The notes: generated from the letters alone by a model not told the origin. DNA of 64,000 nucleotides from a bacterium (GCA_021796235.1 JAJYOJ010000004.1:18102-82101); one strand, 5' to 3'; counted from the stretch's first letter, positions 8,238 to 16,936 are shown. Translations and numbers: made by a program.

Positions 8238-9295
8238 AAATTTTAGCCATAGATACATCAGCCGATGAAACATCGGTAGCTGTTACTGAAGGGCGCCGCG
8301 TTTTATCCAACGTTATTTACTCGCAAGCGCTGCTCCATAAAAAATGGGGCGGAATTTATCCCGCTTTGGCAAAGCGCGCACACGAAGAAAGAATTGATTC
8401 GGTTATCCAGGCCGTTAGCAAGAAGCTTGTACACCCTATGGGTGTATTAGCCTCAATTGATACGGTTGCTGTTACAAATGGTCCCGGCTTGGCCGTTGCT
8501 TTGGAGGTTGGGATCGGGAAGGCGAAAGAATTGGCGCAAAAATATAAGAAGAAATTGATTGCGGTTAATCATCTCGAGGGGCATATTTATTCGAGTTTCG
8601 TTCAAAATAGTCAGGGTAATCCCAAAAAAGAATTTGAATTTCCTTATTTAGCGCTTGTAATTTCAGGTGGACACACAGAAATTGTTCTTTTTAAAAATCA
8701 TGTAACATATCAAGTTTTGGGTGAAACAATTGATGATGCGGCGGGCGAAGCACTGGACAAGGCGGCAAAACTTCTAGGTTTGGGTTATCCTGGTGGTCCT
8801 GTAATTGAAAGATTGTCAAAGGAGGCTGGAAACTTCGACTTTTACCACTTTCCCCGACCGATGCTTAAATCCAAAGATTTGAACTTTTCTTTTTCCGGCT
8901 TGAAAACAGCATTTTATTATTTCATAAAAGACTTAAAGTCGGAAGAAAAAAATAAAAAAATAAAAGAATTGGTCAGCTCATTTCAGGAAGCGGTTTTTGC
9001 CACGGTAATTTTTAAGACGGAAAAAGCGATAAAACAAACAGGCATTAATAAATTAGTTGTCGGCGGAGGAGTGATCGCCAATCTGTATTTGCGCAAAAAA
9101 TTTCGTGCTCTTGCAAAAAAATATAAAGGCGATGTTTATTTCCCGCCTTATCAGTATCTGACCGGTGATAACGCCGCAATGATAGGGGTTGCCGCCTATT
9201 ACAAAGCTCAGAAAAAATTGTTTGTTTCTGACCCGGCTAAACTTGACAGAGTCCCCCGGCTTTCACTGGTTGACAACGAGCTTAAAAGTTTGTAA
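8234..9295 (+). CDS. tsaD: tRNA N6-adenosine threonylcarbamoyltransferase TsaD
   Basis: TsaD is the Kae1/YgjD ASKHA-fold catalyst of t6A formation. N-terminal ILAIDTSADETSVAV, AHEERI and TNGPGL are family motifs; the metal-binding HxxxH is NHLEGHIYS (His113, His117); ISGGHTEIV, DDAAGEALDKAAKLLGLGYPGG (split motif) and GGGVIANLYLRKKF follow, with LTGDNAAMIG near the end. Length 353 is normal. Odd feature: codons 66-71 (VHPMGV) lie exactly on a REP-like palindrome, in a surface loop just before DTVAVTNGPG that is normally a few residues shorter. The gene is translationally coupled to tsaCE. Confidence 0.96.
   Translation: MKILAIDTSADETSVAVTEGRRVLSNVIYSQALLHKKWGGIYPALAKRAHEERIDSVIQAVSKKLVHPMGVLASIDTVAVTNGPGLAVALEVGIGKAKELAQKYKKKLIAVNHLEGHIYSSFVQNSQGNPKKEFEFPYLALVISGGHTEIVLFKNHVTYQVLGETIDDAAGEALDKAAKLLGLGYPGGPVIERLSKEAGNFDFYHFPRPMLKSKDLNFSFSGLKTAFYYFIKDLKSEEKNKKIKELVSSFQEAVFATVIFKTEKAIKQTGINKLVVGGGVIANLYLRKKFRALAKKYKGDVYFPPYQYLTGDNAAMIGVAAYYKAQKKLFVSDPAKLDRVPRLSLVDNELKSL
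8430..8446. repeat. REP-like palindrome inside tsaD
   Basis: Arms TACACCC and GGGTGTA flank a TAT loop. The core CACCC-TAN-GGGTG is shared with the palindromes around the RAYT gene at 40.7-41.5 kb. Here it is read through in frame as VHPMGV. Confidence 0.7.
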
Positions 9296-9314
9296 ACTAT
9301 TACTTGCTAAGTAT

Positions 9315-9716
9315 ATGTTAACTATAAATAATCAGTCCGACTACGCATTGGTGTTGGTTTCCAACTTAATGGGGAAAGATAATTATGTTTCACTTTCCAA
9401 TTTGGTTGAAGAAACCAATCTTCCCCAGCGCTTTCTGGCAAGAATTGCAGCCCAATTGGTCAAAAAAGAGGTTTTAATAAGTAGAGAAGGAAAAGTTGGC
9501 GGATACAAGCTGAGTAAAAAGTTCCAGAACATGAGTCTTTATAAATTTTTGGCAATTTTCGAAGGAGATTTGCTATTTGCAAAATGTTTAGATGAAAACT
9601 ATGATTGTCGTTTTGAAGACATTTGTACCCATAAAGGTATAATGAAAAACAAAATCAACAGAATTCTTGAAAAGAACCTAGATGCAATCAAGGTTGTTAA
9701 CTTATTTAAAAAATAG
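9315..9716 (+). CDS. Rrf2-family Fe-S-sensing transcriptional regulator of the suf genes
   Basis: The protein has 133 residues, the usual Rrf2 length. The N-terminal winged helix is SDYALVLVSNL ... VSLSNLVEETNLPQRFLARIAAQL, with the wing EGKVGGYKL. Three cysteines (Cys91, Cys98, Cys104) occupy the place of the IscR cluster ligands, spaced C-X6-C-X5-C, one residue longer in the first gap than IscR. It sits directly before sufC and starts 19 bases after tsaD. I infer it senses Fe-S status and controls the suf operon. An upstream TTG in frame would extend it into tsaD and is unlikely; the ATG gives a canonical Rrf2 N-terminus. Confidence 0.85.
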   Translation: MLTINNQSDYALVLVSNLMGKDNYVSLSNLVEETNLPQRFLARIAAQLVKKEVLISREGKVGGYKLSKKFQNMSLYKFLAIFEGDLLFAKCLDENYDCRFEDICTHKGIMKNKINRILEKNLDAIKVVNLFKK

Positions 9717-9727
9717 TCTTCAACAAG

Positions 9728-10447
9728 ATGCTTACTGTTAAAAATCTTGACGTAAAGGTCGGAAGGAAAGAAATTCTTTCAGACTTTAGTTTCGATTTCC
9801 AAAAAGGAAAAATTTACGCAATCATGGGGCCGAATGGATCGGGTAAATCCACGTTAGCTTACGCCCTATCCGGGCACCCGCTTTATAAGATAACTAAAGG
9901 AGAAATTTTTTTAAAAGGGAAAAATATCACAGACGAAACAGCCGACAAACGCGCTAACGCCGGCATCTTTTTGTCATTCCAAAATCCTCTTTCTTTAGGA
10001 GGCGTCAGAGCGTATCAACTTTTGCAGATGGCTATGGAGAAGAAAAAATCGGCTCTTGAAACCCGTGAACTTGCCGATAAATTTGCACAAGAATTAAAAA
10101 TTTCCTCTGATTTATTAAAAAGATCTTTGAATGAAGGAGCGTCGGGCGGTGAGAAGAAAAAAATGGAAGTTTTGCAAGCTGCGGTTTTAAATAAAGATCT
10201 GCAGATTTTTGACGAGGTTGATACAGGCGTAGACGTTGATGCGTTAAAAACAATTGCCAATTTTTTACATAAACATAAGAACGGAAAAACTTATATTGTA
10301 ATAACCCATTACAATCGGATACTTCATTACTTAAAACCGGATGAGGTCCTGATAATGATTAACGGAAAACTAAAAAAAGTCGGGAATGCTAGATTGGCGG
10401 AAAAAATAGAAAAGGAGGGATATGCGGCAATCACAGACGAATCTTGA
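9728..10447 (+). CDS. sufC: Fe-S cluster assembly ATPase SufC
   Basis: SufC is the ABC-type ATPase that drives conformational change of the SufB-SufD scaffold. Walker A is GPNGSGKST, the Q-loop is LSFQNP, the signature is GASGGEKKKMEVLQ, Walker B leads to QIFDEVDTGVDVD and the H-loop is YIVITHYNR. Length 239 is typical. The signature with SGGEKKKMEVLQ is specific to SufC rather than to transporter ATPases. It overlaps sufB by 26 bases. Confidence 0.97.
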   Translation: MLTVKNLDVKVGRKEILSDFSFDFQKGKIYAIMGPNGSGKSTLAYALSGHPLYKITKGEIFLKGKNITDETADKRANAGIFLSFQNPLSLGGVRAYQLLQMAMEKKKSALETRELADKFAQELKISSDLLKRSLNEGASGGEKKKMEVLQAAVLNKDLQIFDEVDTGVDVDALKTIANFLHKHKNGKTYIVITHYNRILHYLKPDEVLIMINGKLKKVGNARLAEKIEKEGYAAITDES

Positions 10448-11822
10448 TTTTGAATACCGCTTCGGATTTTCGATGCCTCAGAACTATGTTTTTAAAGCTC
10501 AAAAAGGTTTGAGCCGAGAAATTGTTGAACAAATTTCTTACTTTAAGGGCGAGCCGCACTGGATGTTACAGTTCCGTCTCAAAGCCTACGATATATTTCT
10601 TAAAAAGACTGTTCCCACCTGGGGAGCCGACCTGTCGAAAATTAATTTTGCCGACATCTATTATTACATCAAGCCCACTAAAGAACAGGTTTCCTCTTGG
10701 TCAGATCTGCCTAAAGAAATTAAGGAAACATATGATCGAATCGGAGTACCTGAAGCAGAAAAAAAATTTTTGGCAGGCGTTTCGGCCCAATACGAAAGTG
10801 AAGTCGTCTACGAAAGTATCAGTCGCGAGTTAAACAAACAGGGAGTTATTTTTTGCGATATGGATACAGGTCTCAGAAAGTACCCCGAAATTGTTAAAGA
10901 GTACTTTGGTACACTGATTCCTCCGACTGACAATAAATTTGCAGCCTTAAATTCAGCGGTTTGGTCCGGCGGGTCGTTTGTTTATGTTCCCAAAGGAGTT
11001 CATGTGAATCTGCCTCTTCAGGCTTATTTCAGAATAAATTCGGAACGATTCGGCCAGTTCGAAAGAACTCTGATTATTGCCGAAGAGGGATCATATGTCC
11101 ACTATGTTGAAGGTTGCACGGCCCCGATTTATACATCTGAATCATTGCATGCGGCGGTAGTTGAAATTTTTGTAAAAAAAAATGCACGCGTTCGTTATAC
11201 CACTGTCCAAAACTGGAGCACTAATGTTTACAATCTGGTAACCAAGCGGGCGCGGGCAGACCAAGCTGCAATTATGGAGTGGGTAGATTGTAATATAGGT
11301 AGCCGTGTAACAATGAAATATCCGAGCGTCTATCTGTATGGAGAAGGAGCGCGGGGCGAGGTTTTATCAATTGCCTTTGCCGGAAAAAATCAGCATCAGG
11401 ATGCCGGAGCGAAAATGCTTCACTTTGCCCCAAATACATCGTCTCGGATAATTTCCAAATCGATATCAAAGGCCGGCGGCAGAACTTCCTACCGAGGACT
11501 GGTACAGGTTTTTCCCGGAGCTAAGAATTCCAAAGTCTATGTTTCCTGTGATGCATTAATTTTAGATAAAGCTTCCCGATCGGATACTTATCCTTCGATG
11601 CGAATTAAAGAAAACGAAACCGCAATTCAGCATGAGGCAACCGTCGAAAAATTGGGGGATGAAAAACTTTTTTATCTGACATCGCGCGGGATTAAGAAAC
11701 CTGATGCTGAAAGTTTACTGGTTAATGGTTTTATTGATCCGGTTGCCCGAGAAATACCCTTGGAGTACTCAATTGAACTTAACCGTCTAATCAATTTGGA
11801 AATGTCGGGAAGTGTGGGATAA
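10422..11822 (+). CDS. sufB: Fe-S cluster scaffold SufB
   Basis: SufB is the scaffold on which nascent Fe-S clusters form in the SufBC2D complex. The 466-residue protein matches the family throughout: SGGSFVYVPKGVHVNLPLQA, EGSYVHYVEGCTAP with the conserved cysteine, VQNWSTNVYNL, YRGLVQVFPGAKNSKVYVSCDALILD and KLGDEKLFYLTSRGI. The ATG lies inside the end of sufC, six bases after AAGGAGG, which fixes the start despite the 26-base overlap. It is followed by a short sufD. Confidence 0.97.
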   Translation: MRQSQTNLDFEYRFGFSMPQNYVFKAQKGLSREIVEQISYFKGEPHWMLQFRLKAYDIFLKKTVPTWGADLSKINFADIYYYIKPTKEQVSSWSDLPKEIKETYDRIGVPEAEKKFLAGVSAQYESEVVYESISRELNKQGVIFCDMDTGLRKYPEIVKEYFGTLIPPTDNKFAALNSAVWSGGSFVYVPKGVHVNLPLQAYFRINSERFGQFERTLIIAEEGSYVHYVEGCTAPIYTSESLHAAVVEIFVKKNARVRYTTVQNWSTNVYNLVTKRARADQAAIMEWVDCNIGSRVTMKYPSVYLYGEGARGEVLSIAFAGKNQHQDAGAKMLHFAPNTSSRIISKSISKAGGRTSYRGLVQVFPGAKNSKVYVSCDALILDKASRSDTYPSMRIKENETAIQHEATVEKLGDEKLFYLTSRGIKKPDAESLLVNGFIDPVAREIPLEYSIELNRLINLEMSGSVG

Positions 11823-11827
11823 ATATT

Positions 11828-12403
11828 ATGCAGCTTATTAACCTTAATAAGGAAAAGAAAAAAGAAGTCAAATTCTCCAAGCCCGGCGATTACATTATTT
11901 TCTTTTATAATGTTTCGGGTAAATTCACATTTGATCTTGCGGCAAGCGGAATAAACCTTGATATTTTTGGTCTTTTTATAGGAAAAAACGCTAAAGAGTT
12001 CTCTTTGGAAACAGTTCAAAATCACAAATATCCTGCGTCGACTTCCAACTTACTTATTAAAGGAGTTTTTAGAGATAAATCTAAATTTAATTATAAAGGG
12101 CTGATCCGGATCGAAAAAAAGGCTCAGAAAAGTCACGCTTACCAAAAAAACCAGAATCTGATTTTATCACCGGACGTATTTGTCGAGTCGAAACCCTATC
12201 TAGAAATTCTAGCCAACGACGTCTTTTGTACCCACGGATCAACGACAGGAAAATTAAATGAAGAAGAAATCTTTTACCTTAAATCACGCGGTTTTTCCGA
12301 AAAAGCCGCAACGTCATTACTGATCGACGGGTTTATACAAGATTTATTTGCTAAAATTAAGGAAAAGAAAGGGGATTTCAAATTTGACTACACAGATGCT
12401 TAA
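11828..12403 (+). CDS. sufD: Short SufD-like scaffold subunit
   Basis: This 191-residue protein keeps the C-terminal part of the SufBD core: a beta-rich middle, then LEILANDVFCTHGST, GKLNEEEIFYLKSRGFSEKAA and LLIDGFIQDLF. The Cys-x-His in CTHGST matches the conserved region of SufD. Typical SufD has about 420 residues with a helical N-terminal domain, which is absent here. There is no sign of a broken upstream frame, because sufB ends only five bases before. I infer a natural minimal SufD that pairs with SufB; it could also be called a SufB-related partner. Confidence 0.8.
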   Translation: MQLINLNKEKKKEVKFSKPGDYIIFFYNVSGKFTFDLAASGINLDIFGLFIGKNAKEFSLETVQNHKYPASTSNLLIKGVFRDKSKFNYKGLIRIEKKAQKSHAYQKNQNLILSPDVFVESKPYLEILANDVFCTHGSTTGKLNEEEIFYLKSRGFSEKAATSLLIDGFIQDLFAKIKEKKGDFKFDYTDA

Positions 12404-13628
12404 CGTAACTCATATACGCAGTGACTTTCCTATTTTTTCCGATAAACCAAATCTTGTCTATCTTGACTCTACAGCTACTTCGCTTAAACCGAGAGTTGTC
12501 ATAGAAAAACTTAGGGAGTACTACGAAAAATACAGCGCCAATGTTTTTCGCGGAATATATGGTATTTCAGAAAAAGCAACAGAAGAGTATGAAGAAACAA
12601 GACAGATAGTTGCCGACTTTATCAACGCCAAGTCTCCGGATGAAGTTATTTTTACCAGAAATACGACAGAATCATTAAATTTGTTGGCCTATTCTTTAGG
12701 ACAGCAAATTATTGAAAAAAATGACGAGGTTGTTACAACGATAGAAGAACATCACTCAAACTTTGTACCATGGCAACAGTTGGCAGCCGAAAATGGAGCA
12801 GTTTTCAAGATCATAGATATAACTACTGACGGCAATCTTAATTTAGGAAAAAACAGTTCATTGGAAGGAATTGTTACTAAAAAAACAAAAATTTTGACCT
12901 TAACTTACATTTCCAATGTTTTGGGAAATATCAATCCCATTAAAGAGATTGCTCGTCAGGCAAAAAAGATAAATCCTAAGATCGTTGTCATTGTTGATGC
13001 TGCTCAGGCCGTGCCTCACATTAAGGTTGATGTTCAAGATTTAGGCTGTGATTTTATAGCTTTCTCGGCTCATAAAATGTTGGGACCTACCGGTCTTGGA
13101 GTTTTATGGGGGAGGTACGATCTTTTGGAAAGCATGCTGCCTTTCAATTTTGGCGGAGAGATGATTGAGTCGGTGGAAGCCGACAAAACTTTATTCAAAA
13201 GCCCGCCCTACAAATTCGAAGCCGGTACGCCCCACATCGCAGGAGTTATTGCCCTTAAGGAGAGTATCCACTATCTTGAAAAGTTAGGTTGGGAAAATGT
13301 CGAAGCGCATGAAAAAGAACTGACAAATTACGCTTTGCGAAAAATGGCGTACGAGCTGGGAAAAAAAGTAAAAGTTTTGGGCCCCTCGTATCCAAACCAC
13401 AAAGGAATAATTGCGTTTACATTTGAACCATATCATCCTCACGATATTGCGCAAATTTTCAGCGACGAAAATATCTGTATCAGAGCTGGGCATCACTGTG
13501 CAATGCCGGTCCATACGCGTCTTGGAGTAAATGCCTCATGCCGAATGAGTTTTTATATCTACAACGACAAAACAGATATAGACAAAGCTATTTTGGCACT
13601 AAAACAAGTAGAAAAAGTTTTAGGATAA
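12396..13628 (+). CDS. sufS: Cysteine desulfurase SufS
   Basis: SufS is a PLP enzyme that takes sulfur from cysteine as a persulfide and passes it to SufU. Class V aminotransferase features include YLDSTATSLKP, EHHSNFVPWQ, the PLP lysine in FSAHKMLGPTG (Lys227) and the catalytic loop RAGHHCAMP with Cys368. The ATG overlaps the sufD stop (ATGCTTAA). A TTG four codons earlier (12384) sits about eight bases after AAAGGGGA and could be the real start, adding MTTQ. It is followed by sufU after four bases. Confidence 0.96.
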   Translation: MLNVTHIRSDFPIFSDKPNLVYLDSTATSLKPRVVIEKLREYYEKYSANVFRGIYGISEKATEEYEETRQIVADFINAKSPDEVIFTRNTTESLNLLAYSLGQQIIEKNDEVVTTIEEHHSNFVPWQQLAAENGAVFKIIDITTDGNLNLGKNSSLEGIVTKKTKILTLTYISNVLGNINPIKEIARQAKKINPKIVVIVDAAQAVPHIKVDVQDLGCDFIAFSAHKMLGPTGLGVLWGRYDLLESMLPFNFGGEMIESVEADKTLFKSPPYKFEAGTPHIAGVIALKESIHYLEKLGWENVEAHEKELTNYALRKMAYELGKKVKVLGPSYPNHKGIIAFTFEPYHPHDIAQIFSDENICIRAGHHCAMPVHTRLGVNASCRMSFYIYNDKTDIDKAILALKQVEKVLG

Positions 13629-13632
13629 TTGC

Positions 13633-13998
13633 ATGTCAATCTATCAGGATAAAATTTTAGATCATTATCGAAATCCCCGGAATTTTGGGAGGATTAAGAA
13701 TGCTGACAAAACAGCGGAAGTTTTTAATCATGTTTGCGGCGACAGGATAGATATGGACATTGTTATTAAAGAAGGCGGGGTTGAAGAAATAAGATTTGAG
13801 GCCAAAGGTTGTGCAATTTCACGGGCTTCAGCCTCGCTTCTCACCGAATATGCAAAACACAAAAAAATTGACGAGTTGAAGAAGTTAGACAAAGCGTTTA
13901 TTATTAATTTATTAGAAATTGATCTGGGTCCCAACCGGATAAAGTGCGCGCTTTTACCGCTTGAGGCCTTAAAAAAACTAATCATTAATGGACAATAA
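13633..13998 (+). CDS. sufU: SufU-type sulfurtransferase / IscU-like protein
   Basis: SufU accepts persulfide sulfur from SufS through a zinc site. Three cysteines and an Asp are in the expected places: VCGDRI (Cys35, Asp37), KGCAISRASAS (Cys60) and RIKCALLPLEAL (Cys105). The N-terminus YQDKILDHYRNPRNFG is the family signature. At 121 residues it is somewhat shorter than Bacillus SufU (~147), losing part of the linker between the second and third cysteine. It overlaps the ferredoxin gene by 11 bases. Confidence 0.93.
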   Translation: MSIYQDKILDHYRNPRNFGRIKNADKTAEVFNHVCGDRIDMDIVIKEGGVEEIRFEAKGCAISRASASLLTEYAKHKKIDELKKLDKAFIINLLEIDLGPNRIKCALLPLEALKKLIINGQ

Positions 13999-14281
13999 CT
14001 ATAAACTGGACGAGCAAAAACTCAAAGATCCTGCAAAACCTTCAGGTCCCATTCAGGTTCGTAAGCTTAAAATATGGGTAGATCGCGACCTTTGTATCGG
14101 AGCAGCAACATGCATAGCGGTTGCACCGAAGACTTTTTTACTGGATTCACAGGCAAAAGCGGTGATACTGGATAGTGTTGATCAGGAAGAGGATTCGGTC
14201 ATCATCGACTCTGCAAAAAGCTGCCCGGTCGCCGCAATTATCATTGAGGACGATAAAGGTAATAGAATTTTTCCTAAATAA
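13988..14281 (+). CDS. Single-cluster ferredoxin with three cysteine ligands
   Basis: The 97-residue protein has the monocluster ferredoxin motif KIWVDRDLCIGAATC (Cys36, Cys42) and SCPVAAI (Cys79). The second ligand position of the usual C-x2-C-x2-C is Ala39, leaving three cysteines. Such ferredoxins often carry a [3Fe-4S] cluster or a 4Fe cluster with a non-cysteine ligand. A 25-residue basic, proline-containing N-terminal extension precedes the fold. It lies between sufU and the 2-oxoacid oxidoreductase genes, so the simplest role is electron acceptor of that enzyme. Confidence 0.88.
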   Translation: MDNNYKLDEQKLKDPAKPSGPIQVRKLKIWVDRDLCIGAATCIAVAPKTFLLDSQAKAVILDSVDQEEDSVIIDSAKSCPVAAIIIEDDKGNRIFPK

Positions 14282-14290
14282 TTTAATTTT

Positions 14291-16003
14291 ATGACAAAAC
14301 TGCTCTGGAAAATCGGTGGTGAAGCCGGCTTTGGTATAGTTACAACCGGCCAGGTATTTGCAAAAATTATCAACCGACAGGGTTATTACACTTTTGATTA
14401 TATTCAATACCCGTCTCTTATAAGGGGCGGTCATAATACCATCGATGTCATGGTTTCCGACGAAGAGGTAACAGCTTTAAAAAAACCGGTTGATTTTTTA
14501 GTTTGCTTGAACAAAGATACTTTTGAGTTTCATAAGGAAAGATTGACACCAACCAGCGTTGTTATTTTTGATCCGACCGAGTTTACACCAGATGGTGAGT
14601 TTGTGAAAATCGCTGTTCCGTTTGCAGAAATTCTTAAAACTAATGAAGGTCAGACCGTAATGAAAAATACGATTGCACTTGGAGCGTCCTTAGCTGCTTT
14701 AGGTTTGGATTTAGAGATTTTAAATACATTGCTTGAGGAACAGTTTGGTAAAAAAGGCGAACCGGTAGTTAACTTTAATAAAAAATTTGCCGAAGAAGGT
14801 TTTAGTCACGTGAAAAAAAATTATAGCCAGTCGATCAAACAGCTTCTTCCCAAAAAAGAAACCGGTCAAAAACTAGTTATGTCCGGCAACGAAGCATTCA
14901 GTCTGGCCTCAGTTTTGGCAGATTGCCGGCTTTATGTTGCTTATCCTATGACCCCATCCTCAACGATCCTTACAGTATTAGCGTCTTGGCAGGAAAAAAA
15001 TGGAATGGTTGTTCGTCACGCTGAAGATGAGATCTCGGTGATAAATACCGCAATTGGTGCAGCCTTCGCAGGTGTGCGGGCGAGCGTTGGTACATCGGGT
15101 GGCGGATTTGCTCTCATGGTTGAATCAATTTCACTTGCCGGAGTAACCGAAACCCCAATTGTAATATTTTTAGCGGAGCGACCTGGTCCTGCAACCGGTA
15201 TGCCAACCTGGACAGAGCAGGGCGATCTTTTATTTGCAATTCATGCCGGCCACGGCGAATTTCCGAAAATTGTTTTAGCTCCGGGAGATATGGAGGAAAT
15301 GTTGGAATTGGGAGCCAAAGCCTATAATCTTGCCGATGTTTATCAAACCCCGGTCATCGTTGTTTCCGACATGCTTTTGTCGGAATCCCATAAAAGCGTA
15401 CCGCGCGAATTTCTTGACAGATTGAAAGCTGACTACAAAGTTGAGAGAGGAAAAACTGTATCGACACCTACCGATACAAAATATCTTAGATACAAAGTTA
15501 CAGACGATGGCATTTCCGAACGCTTAATTCCAGGCGCAAAAGGCTTTTTTTACCAGGCAAATTCCTACGAACATTTAGAGGACAGCCATACGACTGAAGA
15601 AGCTGGTCCGCGAACTGCCCAGGTTGAAAAAAGAAATAAGAAAAATCAGACCTATCTCAAAACCCATTTTCAACCACCCAAACTTTATGGAGCAAAGGAC
15701 TCTAAGACAGTTTTTGTCGGTTGGGGATCGGTTAAGGGAGCGATTTTAGATGCGCAAAAAATTTTAAAGCTAAAAGGTCAGGAAACGGCATTTGTCCATT
15801 TTACCCACGTCTATCCAATGAACGAAGAAATAATCAAGCCGTTTTTTCCAGAGGGAAAAAGATATATCCTAGTTGAAAATAATTCCCAGGCACAGTTTGG
15901 CAAATTGCTTCGAGCCGAAACTGGAATCGATATAAAGGAAAAATTATTAAGATATGATGGCCGACCTTTTTGGTCGGAAGACATTGCAAATTATTTAAAG
16001 TAA
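14291..16003 (+). CDS. 2-oxoacid:ferredoxin oxidoreductase, fused gamma-alpha subunit
   Basis: About residues 1-190 are the gamma domain (KIGGEAGFGIVTTGQVFAKI, YPSLIRGGHNTIDV), followed by the alpha pyrimidine-binding domains (SGNEAFSLASVLADCRLYVAYPMTPSST, HAEDEISVINTAIGAAFAG, TSGGGFALM). This is the domain order of KorA-type 2-oxoacid or 2-oxoglutarate ferredoxin oxidoreductases, which oxidatively decarboxylate 2-oxoacids to acyl-CoA. The substrate cannot be read from sequence. At 570 residues it is normal. The beta subunit follows after three bases. Confidence 0.93.
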   Translation: MTKLLWKIGGEAGFGIVTTGQVFAKIINRQGYYTFDYIQYPSLIRGGHNTIDVMVSDEEVTALKKPVDFLVCLNKDTFEFHKERLTPTSVVIFDPTEFTPDGEFVKIAVPFAEILKTNEGQTVMKNTIALGASLAALGLDLEILNTLLEEQFGKKGEPVVNFNKKFAEEGFSHVKKNYSQSIKQLLPKKETGQKLVMSGNEAFSLASVLADCRLYVAYPMTPSSTILTVLASWQEKNGMVVRHAEDEISVINTAIGAAFAGVRASVGTSGGGFALMVESISLAGVTETPIVIFLAERPGPATGMPTWTEQGDLLFAIHAGHGEFPKIVLAPGDMEEMLELGAKAYNLADVYQTPVIVVSDMLLSESHKSVPREFLDRLKADYKVERGKTVSTPTDTKYLRYKVTDDGISERLIPGAKGFFYQANSYEHLEDSHTTEEAGPRTAQVEKRNKKNQTYLKTHFQPPKLYGAKDSKTVFVGWGSVKGAILDAQKILKLKGQETAFVHFTHVYPMNEEIIKPFFPEGKRYILVENNSQAQFGKLLRAETGIDIKEKLLRYDGRPFWSEDIANYLK

Positions 16004-16006
16004 ATT

Positions 16007-16858
16007 ATGGCAACAGTTCAAGATTTTTCTGGTTATACTCCAACCTGGTGTCCGGGTTGCGGCGATTGGGGAATTGGAGTTGCTGTTAAAACGGCTTTCA
16101 GTCAGATGGGACTTGATCCTTCCTCTCTGGCTGTCGTATTTGGTATAGGCTGTTCCGGAAATATGAATGACTTTTTGAATGCCTATGCAATTCATGCCCT
16201 CCATGGCCGGGCGATCCCGAACGCGATTGGTATTAAAATTGCACGACACAATCTGCCGGTGCTTGCAATTGTTGGAGATGGAGACTGTTATGGTGAGGGA
16301 GGCAATCATCTGGTCCATGCCTGCCGGGGGAATCATGACATAACTGTTATAGTTCATGACAATGGCGTATATGGTTTGACAACCGGACAGGTTGCCCCTA
16401 CCGCTCAAAAAGGTTTCAAATCAAAGTCGACCCCGGGTGGGATTATTGAGATTCCCATCAATCCATTAGCGCTAACAATTACTTCTGGCGCAACATTTGT
16501 GGCGCAAAGTTTTGCCGGCGATGCCAACTTCACGATTGAGATGATAAAACTTGGCATGAAACACAAGGGTTTTTCTCTTATCAATATCCTGCAACCCTGC
16601 GTGACATTTAATAAAATTAATACCTACCAGTATTATCTGCAACATATCTATAGGTTGCCCCCCGAGTATCAGAAAAATAGCTTTACTGCGGCGGTTAATA
16701 AGGCCGTAGAGATGAATCAAGAAAAGTTTCCGTTGGGTGTTGTCTATGAGTCGGATCGTCCATCTTTTACCGATTCCATACCTCAACTTAAAGAAAAAAC
16801 TTTATTTGAAAGAGAGAGGTTTGAAAATTTAGAAAGTTTTTATCCAGAATTTTTATAA
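16007..16858 (+). CDS. 2-oxoacid:ferredoxin oxidoreductase beta subunit
   Basis: The beta subunit binds thiamine diphosphate and one [4Fe-4S] cluster. Cluster cysteines are in TWCPGCGDWG (Cys12, Cys15), FGIGCSGNM and LQPCVTFN. The TPP motif is VGDGDCYGEGGNHL ... HDNGVYGLTTGQ. Length 283 is typical of KorB. With the fused alpha subunit and nearby ferredoxin it forms a complete enzyme, and the SUF genes upstream would supply its clusters. It is the last gene of the long plus-strand cluster. Confidence 0.94.
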   Translation: MATVQDFSGYTPTWCPGCGDWGIGVAVKTAFSQMGLDPSSLAVVFGIGCSGNMNDFLNAYAIHALHGRAIPNAIGIKIARHNLPVLAIVGDGDCYGEGGNHLVHACRGNHDITVIVHDNGVYGLTTGQVAPTAQKGFKSKSTPGGIIEIPINPLALTITSGATFVAQSFAGDANFTIEMIKLGMKHKGFSLINILQPCVTFNKINTYQYYLQHIYRLPPEYQKNSFTAAVNKAVEMNQEKFPLGVVYESDRPSFTDSIPQLKEKTLFERERFENLESFYPEFL

Positions 16859-16936
16859 TTTTTTTGAACGATAATTGGTCTGTAGTAGAAGTTGACGGGC
16901 TGAAATTACTATAGGTTGAACCGGTTTTAATTGGGT

